64,000 nucleotides of DNA, taken from NCBI RefSeq assembly GCF_025950525.1, contig NZ_JAPDGS010000001.1, positions 744,001-808,000 on the forward strand. The letters are read 5' to 3'. Below the pieces are notes generated by a model that was given only the letters and a program-made list of their open reading frames with translations, made no database searches and was not told the origin of the DNA. Shown here piece by piece: positions 27,891 to 38,000 of the stretch. The position numbers and the translations under genes are program-made. Position 1 is the first letter of the stretch. Each line of letters opens with the position of its first letter. The stretch is from Stagnihabitans lacustris. Lineage in GTDB: Bacteria > Pseudomonadota > Alphaproteobacteria > Rhodobacterales > Rhodobacteraceae.

Positions 27891-27910
27891 CTTGTGTGCT
27901 TTGACACAAG
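27891..27910. promoter_or_regulatory. Candidate operator, CTTGTGT-N6-ACACAAG
   Basis: A perfect 7-bp inverted repeat with a 6-bp spacer (27891-27897 and 27904-27910), 86 bp upstream of the CTERM gene start. Size and spacing fit a dimeric regulator; the half-site resembles CRP/FNR-superfamily sites only loosely. Confidence 0.35.
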
Positions 27911-28055
27911 TTGCGGGAATCCCATGGCATTGTTTCGGGGTCGGAAATCAGGGTGCAATCTGGGGTTGTATATGCCCTGCGCCCTCAGCCTGACCGGTGC
28001 GAATCGGCCGGGCGAAAACGGGGTCAGACCGCAAGAGGCCGGGGCAGAAATGCAC

Positions 28056-28085
28056 GCGCGCAAGGCCGGGCGGGGCCTTGCGCGC
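28056..28085 (-). terminator. Hairpin after valS
   Basis: Perfect 12-bp stem GCGCGCAAGGCC / GGCCTTGCGCGC (28056-28067 with 28074-28085). On the minus strand it is followed by a weak T-rich stretch (GTGCATTTCTG). Probable valS terminator. Confidence 0.55.
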
Positions 28086-28111
28086 TTGGGTCTTGCGGTG
28101 CCGCAAGCGGC

Positions 28112-31100
28112 TTAGCCGAGCTCGGCCAGGCGCGTCATGGCGGCCTCCAGCTTGGCGGCCTCGTCTTCGCGGGCGGCGAGGTTGGCCTTCGCTTCTTCGA
28201 CGACGTCTTCGGGCGCCGAGGCTGCGAAGTTGGGGTTGTTCAGCCGCCCTTTGAGCCCGCCGATTTCCTTGGCGAGCTTCTCCAGCGACTTCTTCAGCCG
28301 CGCCTTTTCCTCGGCGATGTCGATGAGCCCCGCCAGCGGGATGGCAAAGGTCGCCCCGGGAGCGGCCAGCGTGATGGCGCCCTTGGGGGCCGCGCCTTCG
28401 GCAAAGCCATCGACCCGGGCCAGGCGTTTGATCAGCGCCTCGTTGCGGGTCCAGGCCGCGCGGGCCTCGTCACTCAGGCTCATGGCCACCAGGTCGATCT
28501 TCAGCCCTGCGGGGACATGGACCTGCGCCCGGGCCGAGCGGATTTCGTCGATGAGCCCGGTGACGAATTCCATTTCCGTGTCGGAGGCCGCGTCCGAAAG
28601 GTCGGAGAGCGCGGGCCAGTCGGTATGGACCAAGAGTTTCGCCCGCGTGCCGGTGTTGCCCCAAAGGTCTTCGGTGATGAAGGGCATGAAGGGATGCAGC
28701 AGGATCATCGACTGATCCAGCACCCAGGCCATCGTCTGACGGGTCTCGGCGGCGTCTTCGCCGTCAAACAGCGGTTTGGCGAATTCGACATACCAGTCGC
28801 AGACCTTGCCCCAGACGAATTTGTAAAGCGTGTCGGCGGCGAAGTCGAAGCGGAATTCGGCCAGCGCCTGTTGCACCTCGGCCGCCGCACGGGCGGTCTC
28901 GCCGATGATCCAGCGGTTGGCCGTCGCCTTGGCCGTGGGGGGCGCGGCTTGGGTCGCGTGACCCTCCCAGACGCCGTTCATCTCGGCGAAACGGCAGGCG
29001 TTCCAGAGCTTGGTGCCGAAATTGCGATAGCCGGCAATGCGCTGCGGGTCGAACTTCAGAACGCCGCCCAAGGAGGCCATGGCCGCATTGGCGAACCGCA
29101 GGGCATCGGCGCCGTATTCGTCGATGACCTCCAAGGGGTCCACGACGTTGCCGAGGCTCTTGGACATCTTCTTGCCCTTGGCGTCTCGGACGAGGCCATG
29201 CAGGTAGACGGTGTGGAAGGGGATATCCTCGACGACCGCCAGCTGCATCATCATCATCCGGGCGACCCAGAAGAAGATGATATCGGCCCCGGTCACCAGG
29301 ACCGAGGTGGGGAAGTATTTCTGCAGCTCGGGCGTCTGCTCCGGCCAGCCCAGCGTCCCGATCGGCCAGAGGCCGGAGGAGAACCAGGTGTCGAGGACGT
29401 CGGGGTCGCGGTAGAGCTCAACATGCTCGTCAATCGAGACTTTTTCAGGTGAAGCATAGAAATCAAAGCCGCCCTTCGCAGAGACGGTCACGCGAACGTC
29501 TTTGCCATAATAGGCTTTCGCGAGGTCAATCGCCTCTGCCTCGGTCGCTCCGCAAAATGGTATGTAAGTAACCTGAGACCGAACAAAGGGATCGGGCAAT
29601 GGCAGTTTCGGCCCATACCAAACCGGGATCTGGTGGCCCCACCACAGTTGCCGCGAGATGCACCAGGGTTCGATATTCTCCAGCCAGTGGAAATAGGTCT
29701 TCTCGCCCGATTCCGGCATGATCCGGGTGCGGCCCGAGCGGACGGCCTCCAAGGCGGGCTCCACGATCTTGGCAGTGTCCACGAACCATTGGTCTGTCAG
29801 CATCGGCTCGATGACGACCTTGGAGCGGTCGCCATGGGGCTGCATGATCAGCTTGTCCTCGACCACCGGGACAAGGCGGAGGTGTTCGGAATGGGTCTCT
29901 TCGTCGATCTCGGAGACCATGACGGTCACCGCCAGCCCCGCCGCGTTGATATCGGCGATGACCAGTTTCCGCGCCTCGAAGCGGTCGAGGCCACGGTATT
30001 TCTCGGGCACCAGGTTTAGGCTGTCGACTTCGTTTTCATCCGTCGGAGAGCCCGCCGCGATCTCTCGCGCCCGCGCCACGCAGGCCTCATAGGAGGCCCC
30101 ATCGGCGCGCATCCGGCCTTGGGTGTCCATCAGGCGATACATCGGCAGGTTCGCGCGCTTGGCCACCTGATAGTCGTTGAAGTCATGCGCGCCGGTGATC
30201 TTGACCGCCCCGCTCCCAAAGGTCGGATCGGGATATTCGTCGGTGATGATCGGGATAAGCCGGTCACACAAAGGCAGGTGGACCATCTTGCCCACGATGG
30301 GCGCATAACGCGCGTCGGAGGGATGCACGGCCACCGCGCCATCGCCCAGCATCGTTTCGGGCCGGGTCGTGGCAATCGAGATGTAATCGCGGGTCTCGCG
30401 GAAAGTCACCGCGCCCTCGGCGTCCTTTTCGACATATTCATAGGTCTCACCGCCCGCCAGACGGTATTTGAAGTGCCACATATGGCCCTTGACCTCGATA
30501 TTCTCGACCTCAAGGTCGGAAATCGCGGTCTCGAAATGGGGGTCCCAGTTGACCAGTCGCTTGCCGCGATAGATCAAGCCCTTGTTATACATATCCACAA
30601 AGACCTTGATGACGGCATCGTGGAAATTGCCCGCCTCACCCTCGGGCGCGCCCGGAGCGCCTGACATGGTGAAAGCCTCGCGGTCCCAGTCGCAGGACGC
30701 GCCAAGCCGCTGCAACTGGCCGATGATCGTCCCGCGCGAGGCCTTCTTCTGCTCCCAGACCTTCAGCGTAAAGGCCTCGCGGCCCATCTCGCGGCGGCCG
30801 GGCAGGCCGGCCTTGGCCATCTCGCGCTCTGTCACCATCTGGGTCGCGATGCCGGCATGGTCGGTGCCGGGCTGCCACAACACGTCATGGCCCTGCATCC
30901 GGTGCCAGCGGATCAAGATGTCCTGCAGCGTGTTGTTGAACGCATGGCCCATATGCAGCGACCCCGTGACATTGGGCGGCGGGATCATGATGGAAAAGGC
31001 CTCGGCGCGCGATCCATCAGACTTGGGCCGCGCATTGGCCCCGGCTGCCCCTACCTTCCGCTCCAGCCAGAGCTGAGAGATGCGGGCTTCCGCCTCGGCG

Positions 31101-31126
31101 GGGTTGAAGGTCTTTTCCATGGGCAT
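28112..31126 (-). CDS. valS: Valyl-tRNA synthetase
   Basis: A 1004-residue class I synthetase. The HIGH motif appears as HMGH (58-61) within [12 protein letters not shown], the KMSKS motif is [10 protein letters not shown] near residue 650, and the C-terminal coiled coil that binds tRNA closes the protein ([20 protein letters not shown]). The editing domain lies between. The start at 31126 has AGGA 8 nt upstream; the ATG two codons later is also possible. In Caulobacter valS follows popZ; in this genome the two are about 24 kb apart. Confidence 0.97.
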   Translation of the reverse strand: MPMEKTFNPAEAEARISQLWLERKVGAAGANARPKSDGSRAEAFSIMIPPPNVTGSLHMGHAFNNTLQDILIRWHRMQGHDVLWQPGTDHAGIATQMVTEREMAKAGLPGRREMGREAFTLKVWEQKKASRGTIIGQLQRLGASCDWDREAFTMSGAPGAPEGEAGNFHDAVIKVFVDMYNKGLIYRGKRLVNWDPHFETAISDLEVENIEVKGHMWHFKYRLAGGETYEYVEKDAEGAVTFRETRDYISIATTRPETMLGDGAVAVHPSDARYAPIVGKMVHLPLCDRLIPIITDEYPDPTFGSGAVKITGAHDFNDYQVAKRANLPMYRLMDTQGRMRADGASYEACVARAREIAAGSPTDENEVDSLNLVPEKYRGLDRFEARKLVIADINAAGLAVTVMVSEIDEETHSEHLRLVPVVEDKLIMQPHGDRSKVVIEPMLTDQWFVDTAKIVEPALEAVRSGRTRIMPESGEKTYFHWLENIEPWCISRQLWWGHQIPVWYGPKLPLPDPFVRSQVTYIPFCGATEAEAIDLAKAYYGKDVRVTVSAKGGFDFYASPEKVSIDEHVELYRDPDVLDTWFSSGLWPIGTLGWPEQTPELQKYFPTSVLVTGADIIFFWVARMMMMQLAVVEDIPFHTVYLHGLVRDAKGKKMSKSLGNVVDPLEVIDEYGADALRFANAAMASLGGVLKFDPQRIAGYRNFGTKLWNACRFAEMNGVWEGHATQAAPPTAKATANRWIIGETARAAAEVQQALAEFRFDFAADTLYKFVWGKVCDWYVEFAKPLFDGEDAAETRQTMAWVLDQSMILLHPFMPFITEDLWGNTGTRAKLLVHTDWPALSDLSDAASDTEMEFVTGLIDEIRSARAQVHVPAGLKIDLVAMSLSDEARAAWTRNEALIKRLARVDGFAEGAAPKGAITLAAPGATFAIPLAGLIDIAEEKARLKKSLEKLAKEIGGLKGRLNNPNFAASAPEDVVEEAKANLAAREDEAAKLEAAMTRLAELG

Positions 31127-31307
31127 CGGAGTGTTCCTGGCTGGTTTCACAGGCCTCTTACCCAAATGCGGCGGATTGGAAAAGCCTTATGCGGGAAATC
31201 GCGGGCCAAGCCATGGGGGGGCAGGGGATTTGTTGGGTTGAACAACAAGGGTTGCTCTTTCGCCACCCCTTTTGTCAGATTTCGGCCTATACGAATGGAA
31301 AGTTCCG

Positions 31308-31321
31308 ATTGGCGCGCCAAT
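31308..31321. promoter_or_regulatory. Perfect 14-bp palindrome ATTGGCGCGCCAAT
   Basis: A perfectly symmetrical site 86 bp upstream of the HxlR-type regulator gene, in the region shared with the divergent valS. It may be the regulator's own operator; this is inferred from position only. Otherwise 31127-31407 holds no gene. Confidence 0.35.
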
Positions 31322-31407
31322 TGGTTAATGTCATTCTTCAGACTTGCGTCTTTTGCCCTGCTGCCTGTCATGTTGACGACCCTCATTTGATCTCGAACGG
31401 TTCCACG

Positions 31408-32034
31408 ATGCCCTCACTTGCCGATACCGCCCCAGACCGCCGCCGCTATGACATGTCCTGCCCGATTGCCTGCGCGCTTGATTTGGTCGGAGAGCGCTGG
31501 ACCCTGTTGATTTTACGCGAACTTTTGCCCGGCCCTCTGCGGTTCTCCGAGATCAAGGGGGCGGTGCCGGGGATCAATGCGACGATCCTGTCGCGGCGGC
31601 TGGACCAGATGGCCTCCGAGGGGCTGGTGGGCCTGGCCGAGATGGGCAGCACCACGGGCTATGCCGCGACCGCGCGGGCCCTGACGCTGTGGCCGCTGCT
31701 GTTCACGCTGGCCGTCTTTGGCCTGCAGACCCCGGCCCAGGCCACGACCGGCGGTCTGACCCCGGTGGCCGCCGTGACCGCCTTCATCGCCAATCGTCCG
31801 GCCAAGGCCCCGCGCCTGACCATCGGCTTTTCGCTGGGCGGCCCCCGGCTGGAATGGCAGCCCGATCACCGCGCGCCCCTGCTGCGCAAGCCCGGCCGCG
31901 CCGCGCTGGAGATCACGACGGCGCCCGATCTGCTTTACGGCCTTGTCACCGGGCAAAACCGCTGGGCCGAGGTGCAAGACCGCCTGACGCTGGAGGGCGA
32001 GGCCGGGGCCTTCCTGGACCACCTTCCGGGTTGA
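31408..32034 (+). CDS. HxlR family regulator with C-terminal extension
   Basis: A 208-residue transcription factor. The winged-helix HxlR domain (about 17-105) is clear: CPIACALDLVGERWTLLILR then RFSEIKGAVPGINATILSRRL. Most HxlR proteins end near residue 120-150. Here about 80 further residues (TIGFSLGGPRLEWQPDH and after) look like an SCP2-like sterol-binding fold, known from some HxlR relatives, so ligand control is plausible. The cysteine C20 just before the wing could be redox-sensitive. Target genes are unknown. Confidence 0.85.
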   Translation: MPSLADTAPDRRRYDMSCPIACALDLVGERWTLLILRELLPGPLRFSEIKGAVPGINATILSRRLDQMASEGLVGLAEMGSTTGYAATARALTLWPLLFTLAVFGLQTPAQATTGGLTPVAAVTAFIANRPAKAPRLTIGFSLGGPRLEWQPDHRAPLLRKPGRAALEITTAPDLLYGLVTGQNRWAEVQDRLTLEGEAGAFLDHLPG

Positions 32035-32037
32035 ACC

Positions 32038-32102
32038 GGTTGGCCGCAGACCTGAGGCGCGGCAAAGGACCTGCGCCGTCAAACTGCGCCTCATCAAACT
32101 GC
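32038..32102. repeat. Dispersed 29-bp element and 15-bp duplication at the lrp 3' end
   Basis: Positions 32038-32066 (starting GGTTGGCCGCAG) match 40307-40335 in 26 of 29 positions. Directly after, 32073-32087 and 32088-32102 form a diverged 15-bp tandem pair ending in TCAAACTGC. The stop codon of the minus-strand lrp gene (32094-32096) lies in the second unit. Confidence 0.7.
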
Positions 32103-32525
32103 CCGGTCGATGCGGGTCGACAGGTGGATCAGGCTTTCCGAACTTTTCACCCCGGTCAGCGCGCCGATCTGGTCCAGCACGCCGTCCAGAACCGTCGTAT
32201 TGGGCGCTGCCACCTGCAACAGCAGGTCAAACCGCCCCGAGGTCGTATGCACCCTTTCGACCTCGGCAATCGCCTTCAGCCGCGAGAGAATCCCCGCCTG
32301 CGCCCGCGGCTCGATCGTCAGCAGAACCGAGGCCCGAAGCCGCCCCTCCCGCGCGGCCTCCCCCAGTTTCAGCGTATAGCCCGCGATGATGCCGCCGGTC
32401 TCCAGCCGCTCCAGCCGGGCCTGGATGGTCGACCGCGCCACCTTCAGCCGCCGCGCCAGGGTGGCCACCGACATCCGCGCATCGGCCCCCAAAAGCCCCA
32501 GGATGCTCCGATCCAGTTCGTCCAT
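32094..32525 (-). CDS. Lrp/AsnC family transcriptional regulator
   Basis: A 143-residue regulator. N-terminal helix-turn-helix (MDELDRSILGLLGADARM to ARSTIQARLERLE, about 1-45) is followed by an RAM/AsnC ligand-binding domain. It is divergent from the ornithine-decarboxylase-like gene with 223 bp between starts, which suggests it controls that gene and senses an amino acid; this is inference from arrangement. A symmetrical site AATTGCTGCAATT is 36 bp upstream of its start. Confidence 0.9.
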   Translation of the reverse strand: MDELDRSILGLLGADARMSVATLARRLKVARSTIQARLERLETGGIIAGYTLKLGEAAREGRLRASVLLTIEPRAQAGILSRLKAIAEVERVHTTSGRFDLLLQVAAPNTTVLDGVLDQIGALTGVKSSESLIHLSTRIDRAV

Positions 32526-32560
32526 GCAATCTGCCTTCCCGTTTCGTCATTATGCCGGTC

Positions 32561-32573
32561 AATTGCTGCAATT
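32561..32573. promoter_or_regulatory. Candidate Lrp-type operator AATTGCTGCAATT
   Basis: A 13-bp palindrome around a central T, 36 bp before the lrp start and about 175 bp before the divergent decarboxylase start. AT-rich symmetrical sites of this size are typical for Lrp/AsnC proteins; binding is untested. Confidence 0.45.
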
Positions 32574-32748
32574 ATATAGTTTTGTTCGGTGAAGTTGTCA
32601 CCCATATGCAGCATCCTCTGTTGCAGGAAAAGGGCGGCTCATACGCACCTGGCCTGGTTGGAAAAACCATGCTTGTGCCAAGGCCGATGCTCCCTTTTCA
32701 GGGCAACGGGGAGGGACATGCATCTTGTTGGCTGAAAGGATCACGCTG

Positions 32749-33909
32749 ATGGGACTGTCCAAGACGATCTGGACCAATCCGACCGAATTCCTGCGCAACC
32801 AGCAGCCGGAAAACCCGGTGCTGTTCTTTGCGCCCCAGGTTCTGCAGGCCACGGCGCGCCGTTTTCTCTCTGGTTTTCCGGGGCTTGTGACCTATGCGGT
32901 CAAGTCGAACCCTTCGGAAGAGGTGGTCGAGAATCTGATGGCCGCGGGCGTGCGCGGCTTTGACTGCGCGTCCAGCGTGGAAATCGACATGATCCGCCGT
33001 TTGGACCCCGATGCTGCGATCCATTACCACAATCCCGTCCGCTCGCGGGCCGAAATCGCCCATGCGGTTGCCCGCGGCGTGACCTCGTGGTCGGTGGACA
33101 GCGGGTCAGAGCTGGCCAAGCTGATCGAGATGGTCCCGACAGTGTCAAAAAGCGGGGCCGGTTGCGAAATCTCGGTCCGGTTCAAGCTGCCGGTGGCGGG
33201 TGCGGCCTATGACTTTGGCGCCAAATTCGGCGCGACCTCTGCGGTGGCCTCTGATCTGCTGGCGCGCGTCGCCGCGGCCGGTTTCACCTCCTCGCTGACC
33301 TTCCACCCCGGCACGCAATGCACCGATGCCAGCCCCTGGGTCGCCTATATCCGCGAGGCCGCCGTGATCGCCGCCCGCGCCGGCGTGCGCATCGCGCGGC
33401 TGAATGTCGGCGGCGGCTTCCCCTCGGCCCGCCACAAGGGGCAGGTCATCGACCTTGAGGCGATTTTCGCCGCCATCGACACCACGACGACCGAGGCCTT
33501 CGGTGCCGACCGCCCCGCGCTGGTCTGCGAGCCCGGCCGCGGCCTGTGCGGCGAGGCCTTTGCGCTGGCCGCCCGCGTCAAGGCGATCCGCGACGACGCC
33601 CATGTCTTTCTGAACGACGGGATCTATGGCTCCATGCTGGAGTTCAGCCAGATCGGCCTGATCGACCGCCTGACCGTGCTGGACCACGAGGCGCAGCCGC
33701 GCCGGGGTGCCACGGTCGCGCGCATCTGCTTTGGCCCGACCTGCGATTCGGTGGACCGCCTGCCCGGAGAGATCGCCCTTCCCGCCGACCTGGCCGAGGG
33801 CGACTTCATGATCTTTCACGGCATGGGCGCCTATACGACCGTGACCAACAGCCGCTTCAACGGCTTTGGCGACCTGGGGCTTTGCACCGTGCTGGCGCTG
33901 AAGCTTTAA
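32749..33909 (+). CDS. Type III PLP decarboxylase (ornithine decarboxylase-like)
   Basis: A 386-residue fold III (alanine-racemase-like) decarboxylase. The PLP lysine is in VTYAVKSNPSEE (near residue 50); the glycine-rich phosphate loop is NVGGGFPS near 222; the catalytic cysteine motif is FGPTCDSVD near 331, as in eukaryote-type ornithine decarboxylases. It lacks the extra domains of biosynthetic arginine decarboxylase. Putrescine formation from ornithine is most likely; lysine or diaminopimelate activity cannot be excluded. AAAGGA lies 8 nt before the ATG at 32749. The divergent Lrp protein is its probable regulator. Confidence 0.85.
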   Translation: MGLSKTIWTNPTEFLRNQQPENPVLFFAPQVLQATARRFLSGFPGLVTYAVKSNPSEEVVENLMAAGVRGFDCASSVEIDMIRRLDPDAAIHYHNPVRSRAEIAHAVARGVTSWSVDSGSELAKLIEMVPTVSKSGAGCEISVRFKLPVAGAAYDFGAKFGATSAVASDLLARVAAAGFTSSLTFHPGTQCTDASPWVAYIREAAVIAARAGVRIARLNVGGGFPSARHKGQVIDLEAIFAAIDTTTTEAFGADRPALVCEPGRGLCGEAFALAARVKAIRDDAHVFLNDGIYGSMLEFSQIGLIDRLTVLDHEAQPRRGATVARICFGPTCDSVDRLPGEIALPADLAEGDFMIFHGMGAYTTVTNSRFNGFGDLGLCTVLALKL

Positions 33910-33925
33910 CCCTCAGACCCCGGCG

Positions 33926-35113
33926 TCAATCCTCGTCGGCGTCGGAATAATCAGTCAGGGGTGAGGCGCGCCCCGACTTGATGAAGGCCTCCAACTCGGC
34001 CTGCATCGCCCACATGACCTTGGCCTTGGGGCGTTGCGCCAAGGCCGCCTCGACCAGCCGCAGGGCGCGATGCGGTTCGGTCTGGGCCAGGGCCTGCGCC
34101 GCCGCCCGCAGATCGGCATAGGTGGGCATGGCCGTTTCATGCGTCATGCGCGCCAGGGTGGTGATGGCGCCGCGCATGGCCCGGGTGAACTCTTCGTCGG
34201 TCCAGTCCGAAGGGGCGACATCGGGCAGGTCGTCGAAATCGTCGGGGAACAGCTCTGGCAGGTCGTTCACCTTCAGCCAGGCGTTCAGCTGGGCATTGCT
34301 GGCCCGGTAGGGCGCCAGAAAAGCCCGCGCCTCGGCCTTGGTCGGGCGCAACAAGGCCTCGGTGTTCTTGGTCGACACCAACAGCGTCCGCGTCAGGATC
34401 TCGCGCCCGCCGATGACATTGGCCATATGCCCCATCCGCGACTTGACCCGATCAAGAGAGGTGTTGACGTCCTTGGACTTGGTGCAATCGGTCCTGTCGA
34501 TGCCCATCACTTGCGTGAAATCGGCAACGATATCTCCGTTCACCAGATGGTTGCGGTCAAAGACCCTGACGACCAGGGATTCGGCGCCGAACTGGTCGGC
34601 CCACATCTTCATGCGGTTGAAATAGTTCAGATACAGCGGCTGATAGCTGTTGCGCTCGGGCAGGGCCTTGAAGCCATGGCCCCACAGCTCCCATTCCGTG
34701 CGGCGGTCGGCGCGGGCGCCCTCCATATGATGAGAGGCGGCCTGGCGGTCCTGGCGGCGCAGGTAGCACACCACGGAGACCTTGTCGAACATCGGCTTGA
34801 CGGTATCGGCCAGGGTCTTGATCGTCTCGGGGTCAAGGAAGAACGAAAAGTTTTCCGAGCTGACGACGACCGTGTCCTGGGGAAGTTCGCTCAGGGCTTC
34901 GGCGAATTTCTGGGGGTTGTGCACGCGATGGCCGCCGGGCAGGGACCTTTCCGGGTCGACCTGCGACAAAAGACGATGGGCATGGGGTTCGCCGCCAGCG
35001 CGCAGATAGCCCAGCCCGCGACTGGCCAGGATCGCGGCATTGCCGCCAAGCCATTGTTGCAGCGCGGTCGTCCCGGTCTTGTGCGACCCGATGTGAAGAA
35101 TGAGATGCCGCAT
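33926..35113 (-). CDS. Sulfotransferase family protein
   Basis: A 395-residue protein whose start HIGSHKTGTTALQ (about 6-18) is the 5'-phosphosulfate-binding loop of PAPS-dependent sulfotransferases, with the 3'-phosphate motif around YLRRQDRQAASH near residue 137. The last 80 residues form Ala-rich paired helices (ADLRAAAQALAQTEPHRAL) similar to a TPR. Acceptor unknown; related proteins modify surface glycans. It lies convergent with the decarboxylase gene (16-bp gap). Confidence 0.82.
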   Translation of the reverse strand: MRHLILHIGSHKTGTTALQQWLGGNAAILASRGLGYLRAGGEPHAHRLLSQVDPERSLPGGHRVHNPQKFAEALSELPQDTVVVSSENFSFFLDPETIKTLADTVKPMFDKVSVVCYLRRQDRQAASHHMEGARADRRTEWELWGHGFKALPERNSYQPLYLNYFNRMKMWADQFGAESLVVRVFDRNHLVNGDIVADFTQVMGIDRTDCTKSKDVNTSLDRVKSRMGHMANVIGGREILTRTLLVSTKNTEALLRPTKAEARAFLAPYRASNAQLNAWLKVNDLPELFPDDFDDLPDVAPSDWTDEEFTRAMRGAITTLARMTHETAMPTYADLRAAAQALAQTEPHRALRLVEAALAQRPKAKVMWAMQAELEAFIKSGRASPLTDYSDADED

Positions 35114-35177
35114 GGTCCCGTCCGAAATGGCACAACCGAACCCCGAAAGGTCCGGCTGTGCTTGCGATTTGGCCGCC

Positions 35178-36464
35178 TTAGCGGTGGTTCAGGTCGATAT
35201 AGTCACGCCGTGCGGGCCCGACATACAGTTGGCGCGGACGGCCGATCTTGCCATTTTCGGCGATCATCTCTTTCCACTGCGAAATCCAGCCCACGGTCCG
35301 CGAAATCGCAAAGATCGGCGTGAACATCGAAGTGGGGAAGCCCATGGCCTCCAGGATGATGCCCGAATAGAAATCGACGTTCGGATACAGCTTTTTCGAG
35401 ATGAAATACTCATCCGACAGTGCGATCCGCTCCAGCTCTTTGGCGACCTGCAACAGCGGGTTGTCATGGACGCCCAGAAGTTCCAGCACCTCGTCGGCCG
35501 ATTCCTTCATCACCGTCGCGCGCGGGTCGAAGTTTTTATAGACGCGGTGGCCGAAGCCCATCAGGCGGAAGCCCGAATTCTTGTCCTTGGCCTTGGCGAT
35601 ATACTCGGGGATGCGGTCGACGGTGCCGATTTCCTTGAGCATTTCCAGGCAGGCCTGGTTGGCGCCGCCATGCGCAGGCCCCCAAAGACAGGCGATCCCG
35701 GCCGCGATGCAGGCGAAGGGATTGGCCCCCGAAGAGCCCGCCAGACGCACGGTCGAGGTGGAGGCGTTCTGTTCGTGGTCGGCATGGAGCATCATGATGC
35801 GGTCCATGGCCTTTTCCAGGATCGGGTTGACCTCATATTCCTCGGCCGGCACGGCAAAGCACATGCGCAGGAAGTTGCCGGCGTAGGACAGCGAGTTCTT
35901 GGGGTAAACGAAGGGCTGGCCGACCGAATACTTGTAGGCCATGGCGGCGATCGTCGGCAGTTTCGCGATCATGCGAATGGCCGAGACTTCGCGCTGCCAG
36001 GGGTCGTTGATGTCCAGGGAGTCATGGTAGAACGCCGACATCGCGCCGACCACGCCCACCATCGTGGCCATGGGATGCGCGTCGCGACGGAAGCCGCGGA
36101 AGAAGTTGTGCATCTGTTCGTGCACCATCGTGTGCTTGGTCACACGATTGGTGAAATCCGCCAGCTGCGCCGCGGTCGGCAATTCGCCGTAAAGCAGCAG
36201 ATAGCAGGTTTCCAGATGGCTGGATTCCTTGGCCAATTGTTCGATCGGATAGCCGCGATAAAGCAGCTCCCCCTTGTCGCCATCAATGAAGGTGATGGAG
36301 GATTTGCAAGACGCGGTCGAGGTGAAGCCGGGGTCAAAGGTGAAGACATCGGCTTCGTCATAGAGTTTGCGGATGTCCAGCACGTCGGGGCCGGCGACAG
36401 GGGACATGACGGTCAGGTTGAATTCCTTGCCGTCCAGGTTCAGCGTGGCTTTACGTTCAGTCAT
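35178..36464 (-). CDS. gltA: Citrate synthase
   Basis: A 428-residue type II (hexameric-type) citrate synthase, the entry enzyme of the TCA cycle. Catalytic histidines are in [12 protein letters not shown] and [15 protein letters not shown], and the aspartate is in NVDFYSG near the C-terminus. The N-terminal beta domain ([15 protein letters not shown]) is as in E. coli GltA, whose NADH sensitivity goes with this form. It follows gltX by 85 bp on the same strand. Confidence 0.97.
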   Translation of the reverse strand: MTERKATLNLDGKEFNLTVMSPVAGPDVLDIRKLYDEADVFTFDPGFTSTASCKSSITFIDGDKGELLYRGYPIEQLAKESSHLETCYLLLYGELPTAAQLADFTNRVTKHTMVHEQMHNFFRGFRRDAHPMATMVGVVGAMSAFYHDSLDINDPWQREVSAIRMIAKLPTIAAMAYKYSVGQPFVYPKNSLSYAGNFLRMCFAVPAEEYEVNPILEKAMDRIMMLHADHEQNASTSTVRLAGSSGANPFACIAAGIACLWGPAHGGANQACLEMLKEIGTVDRIPEYIAKAKDKNSGFRLMGFGHRVYKNFDPRATVMKESADEVLELLGVHDNPLLQVAKELERIALSDEYFISKKLYPNVDFYSGIILEAMGFPTSMFTPIFAISRTVGWISQWKEMIAENGKIGRPRQLYVGPARRDYIDLNHR

Positions 36465-36549
36465 TTTTACCCCCGTTTGGCCTTTCATGGCAGCGAAAGG
36501 CATATCGCCGCAGGTCGCGGCAGGCATCTTAGGGGGCCGAGTTGGGCGG

Positions 36550-37938
36550 TCAGTCCGCCGCCTCGCTCAGCCTCGCAATCGTCTCATCCCGGCCGATGAC
36601 AAGCATCATGTCATAGACGCTGGGGGTCGCCGTCCGTCCCGCCAGAGCCGCCCGCAAAGGCTGCGCCAGCTTGCCGAATCCGATCCCCGCCTCGGTCGCA
36701 GCAGCGGTCAGGATAGACTCCAGTTCCGCCTTTTCCCAAGTAGCATTTTGCAGCTGCAGCGTCAACGATTTCAGTATACCACGGGATACCGTATCCAGCG
36801 CAGCCGCCGAAGCCTCGTCGCGGCCAATCGGGCGCGAGATCAGCGCAAAGCGTGCCTTTTCAAGAAGTTCCGGCAAGGTCTTCGCACGTTCCTTCAGGCA
36901 ATACATGCCCTTCAGCATCCGCGCATGTTGACCCTGCGTCAGGGCAGGTTCCCCACGGGCGACCAGAAATGCCTCAATCTCTTGCAACAGTGCAGCATCG
37001 GGCGTCATGGCGATATGCTGGCCGCAGACATGTTCCAGCTTCTTGAAGTCGAGTCGCGCCGGAGCCCGCCCGATCCCCGCAAGGTCGAACATCGCCTTGG
37101 CCTCGTCCGAGGTAAAGATCTCGGCATCGCCATGCGCCCAACCCAGCCGCGTCAGGTAGTTGCGCATCCCTGCGGCAGGATAACCCATGGCCTGATATTC
37201 CTCGACCCCCAGGGCGCCGTGGCGTTTCGACAGTTTTTTGCCGTCCGGCCCATGGATCAGCGGGATATGCGCCCAGACCGGCACCGTCCAGCCCATGGCG
37301 TCATAGACCATCGTTTGCCGTGCGGCATTGGCCAGGTGGTCATCCCCCCGGATCACATGGGTCACGCCCATATCGTGGTCATCCACCACCACAGCCAGCA
37401 TATAAGTCGGGGTCCCATCCGAACGAAGAACGATCATGTCGTCCAATTGATCGTTCTGAAAGGTAACGATTCCCTGAACCTCGTCGGAAATAACCGTGGC
37501 CCCTTCGCGCGGGGCCTTCATGCGGATCACATAGGGCAGGGCGGGATAGCTGGCGGGATCGGCGTCGCGCCAGGGGGATTGGAACACGGCATAGGAGTCG
37601 TGCGCCGCGCGAAAGGCCTCGATTTCCTCTTTGGTGGCAAAGCATTTATAGGCCGTGCCGCGGGTCAGCATTTCATGGGCGACCTCGGCGTGGCGGTCCT
37701 TGCGGTCGAACTGGCTGACGACATCGCCATCCCAATCCAGGCCCAACCAAGTCAGGCCGCGCAGGATTGCCGCGGTGGCCTCCGGGGTCGAGCGTTCGCG
37801 GTCGGTGTCCTCGATCCGCAAAAGGAACTTGCCGCCGCGGCCCCGGGCGTAAAGCCAGTTGAACAGCGCCGTGCGGCCGCCGCCGATATGCAGGTAGCCG
37901 GTGGGCGAGGGGGCGAAGCGGGTGACGACCTGGGACAT
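36550..37938 (-). CDS. gltX: Glutamyl-tRNA synthetase
   Basis: A 462-residue class I synthetase. The HIGH motif is HIGG (17-20) in [18 protein letters not shown], the variant usual in alphaproteobacteria; KMSKS appears as KKLSKRHG near residue 245. Start at 37938 ([14 protein letters not shown]) is where homology begins. gltX and gltA form a probable operon; comEC is divergent with 62 bp between. Confidence 0.96.
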   Translation of the reverse strand: MSQVVTRFAPSPTGYLHIGGGRTALFNWLYARGRGGKFLLRIEDTDRERSTPEATAAILRGLTWLGLDWDGDVVSQFDRKDRHAEVAHEMLTRGTAYKCFATKEEIEAFRAAHDSYAVFQSPWRDADPASYPALPYVIRMKAPREGATVISDEVQGIVTFQNDQLDDMIVLRSDGTPTYMLAVVVDDHDMGVTHVIRGDDHLANAARQTMVYDAMGWTVPVWAHIPLIHGPDGKKLSKRHGALGVEEYQAMGYPAAGMRNYLTRLGWAHGDAEIFTSDEAKAMFDLAGIGRAPARLDFKKLEHVCGQHIAMTPDAALLQEIEAFLVARGEPALTQGQHARMLKGMYCLKERAKTLPELLEKARFALISRPIGRDEASAAALDTVSRGILKSLTLQLQNATWEKAELESILTAAATEAGIGFGKLAQPLRAALAGRTATPSVYDMMLVIGRDETIARLSEAAD

Positions 37939-38000
37939 GGGGAACCTTGCTGCGGCGGGTGTTTCAGGAGGCGTTAACGTTTGGGAAACCATGTTCGGCC

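Larger units (their letters stand above)
27806..28111. other. Intergenic region between the CTERM gene and valS
   Basis: These 306 bases contain no convincing gene. The left half is AT-richer than the surroundings and should hold the promoter of the CTERM gene, including an inverted repeat at 27891-27910. The right half holds the valS terminator hairpin. Confidence 0.6.
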
